This document shows, in pieces, positions 57,870-64,000 of a DNA stretch of 64,000 nucleotides (positions are counted from its first letter, which is position 1; each line of letters starts with the position of its first letter). The stretch comes from Liopterus haemorrhoidalis (Eukaryota; Arthropoda; Insecta; Coleoptera; Dytiscidae): positions 17,080,829 to 17,144,828 of the forward strand of contig OZ020625.1 in the NCBI GenBank assembly GCA_963971575.1. Reading direction: 5' to 3'. The translations under genes and the position numbers were made by a program. The notes beneath the pieces are model-generated. The model did not search any database and was not told the DNA's origin. It was given only the letters and a program-made list of their open reading frames with translations.

Positions 57870-57920
57870 AGTAACATTCAACCGTCTTATGTATTAGATG
57901 GTGATATTACTGAATTAAAG
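57870..57920 (+). CDS. Nup43: Nup43, partial upstream exon
   Basis: In frame with the next exon it reads YVLDGDITELK, which joins FINQDYLVVSTS and matches the Nup43 pattern at the second WD repeat (HHGDVMDLQFFDQ in human). The donor is GTACAG at 57921. The 5' border is uncertain: the proposed acceptor CCGTAG at 57864-57869 is poor, an alternative TATTAG ending at 57896 would leave a micro-exon, and another frame upstream is also open. No Met or first WD repeat was found. Confidence 0.55.
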
Positions 57921-57924
57921 GTAC

Positions 57925-58351
57925 AGAGCGGTCATAATTTCTTGTCAGTTATGCAATAGTTGACAGAAACATTTTGTTATCAAATTTATTTCCAAGGACA
58001 TGCACACATAGACATAGATTTGATTTTTATATTGGGTTATGTATGTTCAATATTTCACTTACCCCTAAGAGCTAACCTCGATCAACAATCGTCTTCCAAT
58101 TACAATCTTAATATCAATAATATCAACAACAACAATAATAACGAAAAAAACAATAATATATCTTAACAAAAACCACTACTTTTTCTCTACACGCCATTGA
58201 GTTAACTAACAACATGAAGTTATCAATACAATATCGTTACTGGTTGGTTCTTTGTTAAATTGGAATTTTTAGATAAGAGATAGAATACAGTTTTGATATT
58301 TTTAAGCTCATTGTTTATTGTTATGTAACTGACAAGAAATTATGATCACAC
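57925..58351. mobile_element. MITE inserted at the Nup43 splice donor
   Basis: TCATAATTTCTTGTCAGTTA at the left end is inverted as TAACTGACAAGAAATTATGA at the right. Flanked by GGTAC on both sides (57920-57924 and 58352-58356). Removing it restores AAAGGTACGTACC, a perfect splice donor, and leaves an intron of about 58 bp. Confidence 0.75.
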
Positions 58352-58409
58352 GGTACGTACCAACATCAAATGAAACTATCATAACCATTCAGTTATTTAT
58401 CTTTTTTAG

Positions 58410-58662
58410 TTTATAAATCAAGATTATTTAGTGGTATCCACATCGGCTGGTTCATTATTTTGAATTCAGATCATTGATCATGAAAATGATACGTATGAAA
58501 TCAAAGTGAAGGTGCCGTGGACTGGTATACACAAATTTCCAAGCGGTGAATTAAGCCCGTGCACTGGCCTATCACAATATGAAGAAGATATTGTTACAAT
58601 CGGTCAAGATGGGAGAATTAATTTTTTAACAGCCAAACGAGAAACACTAACACGTACTATTG
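58410..58662 (+). CDS. Nup43: Nup43 WD-repeat exon with in-frame TGA
   Basis: Nup43 is a WD40 beta-propeller subunit of the Nup107-160 (Y) complex of the nuclear pore. This exon runs from acceptor CTTTTTTAG to donor GTAAAT at 58663, phase 1. It contains FINQDYLVVSTSAGSLF, then a TGA at 58461-58463, then IQIIDHENDTYEIK and the conserved LSPCTGLSQYEEDIVTIGQD then GRINFL. The frame is the same on both sides of the TGA, so a single substitution or base error is the simplest cause. Confidence 0.8.
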
Positions 58663-59108
58663 GTAAATATATTTTTTATTATCTATAGAAATTATTACAA
58701 ATAAATTTATCCTTCTTTGTATGCCTTTTTTCCATCATCTCGGTATGGTACTGGGAACTGAAATTGATTCAAATGGATTCTGGATACCTGGTGTTGGGCT
58801 CAGATATTTGAGACTAGGTAAACCTCGAACCGGGTCTTTTTTTAGAACTGAATTTATTTCCTGCAATAGTGATTTCGAACAGCACTAGTCTAAATCCAAT
58901 ATCAAAATTGATTAAACAAGTAAATCCCAAGTAAAACAAGTGTAATACCAATGTTTCATAGTCTTAATAAAAAATCAAACTACTGCACAGATTTTAATAA
59001 AACAGCCTAAAACCTGACAAAATAATAAAAAAATAGATGTCGGATCAGCAGTTCTTGATTAAAAAGCGTACATATGGACAGACAAAGAGACGTTGTCTTT
59101 TATATATA

Positions 59109-59851
59109 CAGAGTGTAACAGCAAAACCAACTACCAATATTAGCTTTATTATTATAGTAACAAAAAAATACTATAGAACAAAGTTGTAGGAGACCAAGGG
59201 GGACATCTGCTTACAGAAGAAAATAATTTTTTAAACCAGTGGTTTTCAAGTTAGTATATAAAATTATATTTTTTTCAAATGGGATTATACATATTTTTTA
59301 TACCTATTCAATAGCGTTTTTTTTTCTGAATTCAACCATGTAATACCCTTACATAATAAATATATTGAAAAAACTGCGATTAAAATTTAAATAATTTTTA
59401 ATATTAATGTGCAGTAAGCTATGGATGAAAAACAAGAGTGATAAATTAAAGTTAAAAATTAGTAATTCTTAATACTCCTTATAAATAATGTTTCATTTGA
59501 TTTCCATTATTTTTTAAACATAATTCTATAAGACTTTAAGCAGAAGAAGTAGCTTTCTTTATTGATCAGATATTAATATTAAAAATTAATTAAATTTCAA
59601 TCGCATTTTTTAAATATTTTTATTAAGTAAAGATATTAATGTAATACATGGTTGAATTCAGAAAAAAATTCGCTATTGAATCCCATTTGAAAAAATATAA
59701 CTTGGTACTGTAACTTGAGAACCACTGTTTTAAAAAATATTCTTTAAGCAGATGTGCCCCTTAGTCTCCTACAACTTCATTGCATAGTATTTTTTGTAAC
59801 TATAATAATAAAGCTAATATTAGCGGTGGTCGGTTTCGCTGTTACACCCTG
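59109..59851. mobile_element. Palindromic MITE in Nup43 intron
   Basis: The ends CAGAGTGTAACAGC and GCTGTTACACCCTG, and long internal matches (TATTAGCTTTATTATTATAG reversed at 59800), make most of the 743-bp element an inverted repeat. Flanked by TATA-rich DNA. It lies in the intron 58663-60068; the rest of that intron is unremarkable. Confidence 0.85.
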
Positions 59852-60068
59852 TATATAGAGAAGTGAAATACCTCATGTATCTTAATTCAACCTCCTTCCT
59901 ATTTCCTATAATAAAGAAGTTAGGAATGCTTAAACAGTTCCTGATAACATCCTGTATAATTATAAGTATTTTTGCAGACTGGTCAAATATTCACAGACCG
60001 GTCAAATATGTTCGCGGATCTCCGATTGAGAAACACTGTTCTAAAATAACAATGTAATACTTTTACAG

Positions 60069-60655
60069 AAAACGCAGACAGTTGTTCTTTACAATGCGTT
60101 TCCTTTTTAAAATACAACGAAATATTAACTGGAAACGTTCGTGGACAAATGAAGATCTGGGATCTCCGAAACAACAGCGACTCTTGTACGAGCGCGTTCA
60201 TGCTGAGCGGGGATCAGATAGCTGCAACATGTCTGACCTACCACCCGACCCAGCGCCACATGGTGTTGGCCGGGGACGAGGAGGGCTCGTTGATCGCCTG
60301 GGACCTCCGCAACAACATCTACCCCGTCACACTGCTGAGCGCTCACACCGAGGCCGTAACGGAGATTCAGTTCCACGCCCGCTACCCGGATCACATGTTC
60401 AGCTGTTCCAACAGCGGCGAGATCTGGCACTGGAAAACCTTGAATCCATCCAGGCATCCTAAACTGTTGAATTTAGAGGCGAAAACGGTTAATCCATGGT
60501 TTAGTAATGAAAGTATTAAGACGAAACTGGAGGTGTTTTCTTTAATGCCCAGGTTGTATCAACCTGTAAACTGTTTTGATTTGGATAAGAATAGAGCCCT
60601 GTGTGGAGGGGACAATGAAGCTGTTTATCTTATTAATAATATTTCAGTTATGTAA
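60069..60655 (+). CDS. Nup43: Nup43 terminal exon (WD repeats and C-terminus)
   Basis: 587 bp: acceptor ACTTTTACAG, stop TAA at 60653-60655. The frame begins by splicing G+AA to give RTI-ENADS, as in human Nup43 (RTIDNADS). WD repeats follow: GQMKIWDLRNN, SLIAWDLRNN, MFSCSNSGEIWHW, and the C-terminal blade ALCGGDNEAVYLINN. Intact. GC-rich relative to its surroundings, which reflects codon use. An AATAAA lies 9 bp after the stop (60664-60669). Confidence 0.92.
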
Positions 60656-60663
60656 TTACAACA

Positions 60664-60669
60664 AATAAA
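60664..60669 (+). terminator. Nup43 polyadenylation signal
   Basis: AATAAA nine bases after the Nup43 stop codon, the only signal in the first 100 bases of 3' flank. Confidence 0.7.
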
Positions 60670-61679
60670 TCATTTTTAAACACTTTGAATTATTTCTGTC
60701 TGTATGTACGAGGAGAGTAGACAGTCGTTTTATTTTTATAAAGACAATGACGTCACCTAACAATCAACGGCAAACAAATATACATATAGCTCAGTCGCTG
60801 AAACAGCGCAGTTCGTCATTTTGCGTCATAACTTCAATGACAAACTTAGTGGCTACAAAATAACTAAATAGATTTTTTTTTTGCATGCGAATTGTAGACT
60901 AATATTGCTTTATGATAATTTACTTTTTTATTTTACTAAAACATACCTTTTGAAGTCATATTTAGTTTGTGTTCGATAGTCATTTTGAAGATTTAGAAAT
61001 TTTAAAAGTGTTTATTTAATATAGGGACATGTGTATTGGTATCCCTGAATAAAACGATGTTTACATTTGTCATTTAATAATACGTCTGTTCTGTTTTGAT
61101 ACTGACTTGTGTTCAAATATCTAACTTATAGTAATTTCTAAAAACCTTTTTTATTTAGTTTGTTGTTTATTTAGCAGTTTTGTGTTTAGTTATATATTTT
61201 CTTATAGATGTTATTTGATTTTGTGTGTACTATATAGTTTTTAGGTTATATTCAACTTATTTTTATTTTCTTTTCTTTGATCATATTTTTGGATCACATC
61301 AGTCCTTTGTAGGACTATGTTGCCTATTAGAATAGTTTATTTGTTTCTATTCTGTTCTTATTCTTACTAGTGCACCCGTTGCCAACTGTGTTGGCAAACA
61401 AATCATTACCTTAATGAGGAACTTGCTCGACACCTCAGACTTCTTTCTCTAGCCATACGCCTAACTTCATCCAATTCAAATTGAATCAACTCTTCGCCCA
61501 TTATTAAAAACTGGACAAATAATGAGCATTATTCCGAATTATTAATTCATTAACTTTTTAAGATGGGAAAACGATGCATTTTCACTCAGTGCATTATATT
61601 TATAATGTTAAAACTAAAAATGATTTGAGACGTTAAATTTAAAATATATTTATTAAAATTAATTTTCCATTTTCTTATA
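60670..61679. other. Unassigned spacer downstream of Nup43
   Basis: AT-rich, no gene, RNA or repeat recognised. Confidence 0.4.
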
Positions 61680-61684
61680 TAATA

Positions 61685-62175
61685 TAAAAATACGCACACG
61701 GAAAAAACGCACACGGATTAATAAGCACACGGAAAAAATACACACACGGCAAAAAGGGCACACGGAAAAAACCGAACTTACACTATATCTCAAATCAGTT
61801 TGAAATAAATCGTGAGAAACTATTGCACACGGAAAAAAACACACATGAAAAAATACACACACGGCAAAAAGGGCACACGGAAAAAACCGAACTTACACTA
61901 TATCTCAAATCAGTTTGAAATAAATCGTGAGAAACTATTGCACACGGAAAAAAACACACATGAAAAAATACACACACGGCAAAAAGGGCACACGGAAAAA
62001 ACCGAACTTACACTATATCTCAAATCAGTTTGAAATAAATCGTGAGAAACTATTGCACACGGAAAAAAACACACATGAAAAAATACACACACGGCAAAAA
62101 GGGCACACGGAAAAAAGCGTACTTACACTATATCTCAAATCAGTTTGAAATAAATCGTGAGAAACTATTGCACAG
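61685..62175. repeat. 115-bp tandem repeat, about four units
   Basis: A unit containing TTACACTATATCTCAAATCA, CGTGAGAAACTATTGCACAC and GGCAAAAAGGGCACACGG repeats with 115-bp spacing, nearly identical. The repeated 60-73-codon frames on both strands are artefacts. Confidence 0.95.
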
Positions 62176-62820
62176 TAAAATTTAATTGTTTCCCCGCTTT
62201 AATATATTGCGTTCACATTTGAAATAAAAAATAATAAAGCATTTAAAAAATAATAATAAAGAAAAAAAAGTCCCATTTTTCTTACTTACTTTCATCAAAA
62301 CCAAATATTTTTTAAAATAATTATTTTTCTGCTAATAATAATTTTAATCAAAAATGTCGAATATCACGGAAGGATAACGTTTTCTGTGTTTTGTTTCGTA
62401 AAAAAACCGATCCGTGTATTTCACAACTAAATTAATAATTGTGAAGTGATTTTTTAATGAAAAAAACAACTGTCATTTTTACTAATTTATTGTCAACACT
62501 CAAAACAAAAATTCACAGCACACTACTGTCCAATACATAAACAATAATTTCTTACAATTCTATCAATTATTATAAAAAGTGTTCGTAGAATATTCACTAT
62601 TATTGCATCTTATAATAATTATAAAAAGTGTTCGTAGAAAATTCACTATTATTTCATCAACAATATATTTTAAACAATTTTGACATAAATAATTAACATA
62701 TGCGCGCCTCTATCGGGGAATGAAGAAACGACCGGTCGAACATACGAACATACAAACAGGCGTATTATATTATAGGATATTTGCATTTCATTTCGATACA
62801 AGTGAAAGGGTACAAATCTA
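62176..62820. other. Unassigned AT-rich spacer
   Basis: It contains a 60-bp tandem pair (AAAAAGTGTTCGTAGAA at 62575 and 62623). No gene. Confidence 0.4.
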
Positions 62821-63727
62821 TCTATATATATAAAAGGCAGTGTCCTGACTGACTGACTGACTGACTGACTCACTCATCACCGCCCAGCCCGAACCCCTGG
62901 GCCCAGAAACTTGAAATTCGGAGAGTATATTCCCTTCATGACGTAAGCACCCACTAAGAAAGGATTTTTCGAAATTCCACTCCTAAGGGATGAAAAGGGG
63001 TGAAATGTGATTTCACGAATTCCTTAATATCTCTTAGGGCCGATGGGATATCGACTTAGCTTTTGCTTACAAGTATTACCCATACAAATGCCGAAAAACC
63101 AATTTCAGGATTTTGCCCTAATCAACCCCTAAAGGGGTGAACCTACAATCGGGGTGGATTATACATCCCGTTGTATTTCCTGTGTTCGTTTAGTTGCAAG
63201 ATTACTTTTTGGCACATAGGTGTCTTTTTAAAATATGTCGAAATGGTATTGACAGTTTTTTGAAATTTCACCCCTAAAGGGTGAAAAGGGGTGAATTGTG
63301 ATTTTAAGGATTCTTTAATATCTCTTAGGACCATTGAGATATCGACTTGGTTTTTACTTACAAAGGTTACCCATAAAAATATAAAGTTATGTCAAAATTA
63401 TACCCTAATCAACCCCTAGAGAAGAATTATAAAACTCTTCGCATTTTCTTCGTTTGTTGAGTTATAATATTCCTTTTAACATATATATGTCTTTCTAAAA
63501 TGTTTAAACAGTTTTACAGTTTTTTTTTACTCAGTAGTTCGAGCCCTATATAGTGTAAAAGGGTATAATGTTTTTTCATGGTTTCCTCAATATCTCTTAG
63601 GACAGATGAAATATCGACTAGATTTTTGCCTACAAAGGTTACCCATACACATGTTTAAAAACAAACTGAGGATTTTAAACTAATGCGTCCGTCAGTATAC
63701 CGTAGCGAAGCACGGGTACTCAGCTAG
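62821..63727 (+). mobile_element. Compact non-autonomous Helitron (copy 3)
   Basis: 907 bp. It begins TCTATATATATAAAAGGCAG after an A and ends hairpin plus CAGCTAG (63724-63727 CTAG) before a T, a canonical A/T insertion. It contains about two of the ~290-bp units that are amplified in copy 2. Confidence 0.9.
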
Positions 63728-64000
63728 TATTATATATAGGGTACAAACGTACTAAACCTGACGTCACATTTTTTGTGTAACGTTTCAAGTGACGCAACTG
63801 CACTGTTTCGCCGATTTCCCTATAGTAAGAGTTGTAGGTATTTTTTGGATTTCCACCGAAATAATATAATGTTGTCAGTTGAGTATAGTTTTTATTTCAC
63901 TCAATTCGAGCATTATCAAAACTATTTTTCATTATTTTTTTCAACAATCAGCTTTGATAATGCTCAAATTGAGCGAAACTAGTCAACCGTAACTACAATA
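63728..64000. other. Window end with inverted repeat
   Basis: ACTCAATTCGAGCATTATCAA (63900) is inverted near 63955 as TTGATAATGCTCAAATTGAG, suggesting a MITE or hairpin that may continue past the window. No gene. Confidence 0.5.

Noticed and set aside
58461..58463. Selenocysteine codon in Nup43
   Set aside because: Nup43 is not a selenoprotein family and no SECIS-like element was looked for successfully; mutation or base error is simpler.
61659..62148. Cys/Phe-rich and Lys/Thr-rich small frames repeated three times
   Set aside because: Direct consequence of the 115-bp tandem repeat; no start context or homology.

Overview
The window is eukaryotic and almost certainly from an insect genome. 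It is AT-rich, has short introns with GT/AG borders, carries a ZAD-type C2H2 zinc-finger gene (a class expanded in insects), and is packed with nested transposons: Helitron, piggyBac, mariner, hAT-like and Harbinger-like elements, a CsRn1-type Gypsy element and LINEs. A beetle or similar holometabolous insect fits, but I cannot name the species. Only three host genes can be supported; most other long reading frames are transposon-derived or chance frames.

Layout. 1-5403: two Helitrons lying head to tail, the second filled with a ~290-bp tandem array. 5852-8518 (minus) and 18893-23973 (plus): the two halves of one triple-RRM RNA-binding protein gene of the RBM46/RBM47/A1CF family. The halves face opposite ways, and between them lie hAT relics, MITEs and a GC-rich island (14057-15375) with one long reading frame of unknown nature. 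21349-23227 (inside intron 4): a Harbinger-like MITE abutting a decayed piggyBac element. 24440-25620: a degenerate minisatellite. 26207-31990: dispersed repeats, a tRNA-derived SINE, a TIR element and a 2-kb hAT-like element with 8-bp target duplications. 31996-35431 (minus): a decayed CsRn1-type Gypsy retrotransposon with a tRNA-Trp primer site. 35984-44764 (minus): a ZAD-C2H2 zinc-finger gene, with LINE and MITE insertions in its introns.

45078-56465 is a large palindrome with arms of ~2.4 kb. The left arm has taken a hAT-like element, which holds a dispersed repeat, which in turn holds a mariner. A LINE sits near the centre and is flanked by a 409-bp direct duplication. The right arm has its own MITE. 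Empty sites for several of these insertions survive elsewhere in the window, so insertion order can be read directly. 56466-57580: two tandem hAT MITEs. 57870-60655 (plus): 3' exons of the nucleoporin gene Nup43, with an in-frame TGA and no recognisable N-terminal exon. 61680-62175: a 115-bp tandem repeat. 62821-63727: a third, compact Helitron of the same family as the first two.

The host genes are unrelated in function: germline/RNA-editing-type RNA binding, zinc-finger transcriptional regulation, and the nuclear pore Y-complex. No operon-like logic is expected. The main interest is structural: a gene whose halves face opposite ways, a LINE with an extraordinary target duplication, a dated palindrome, and a zinc-finger gene in which four consecutive exons each carry a SUMO-consensus motif.
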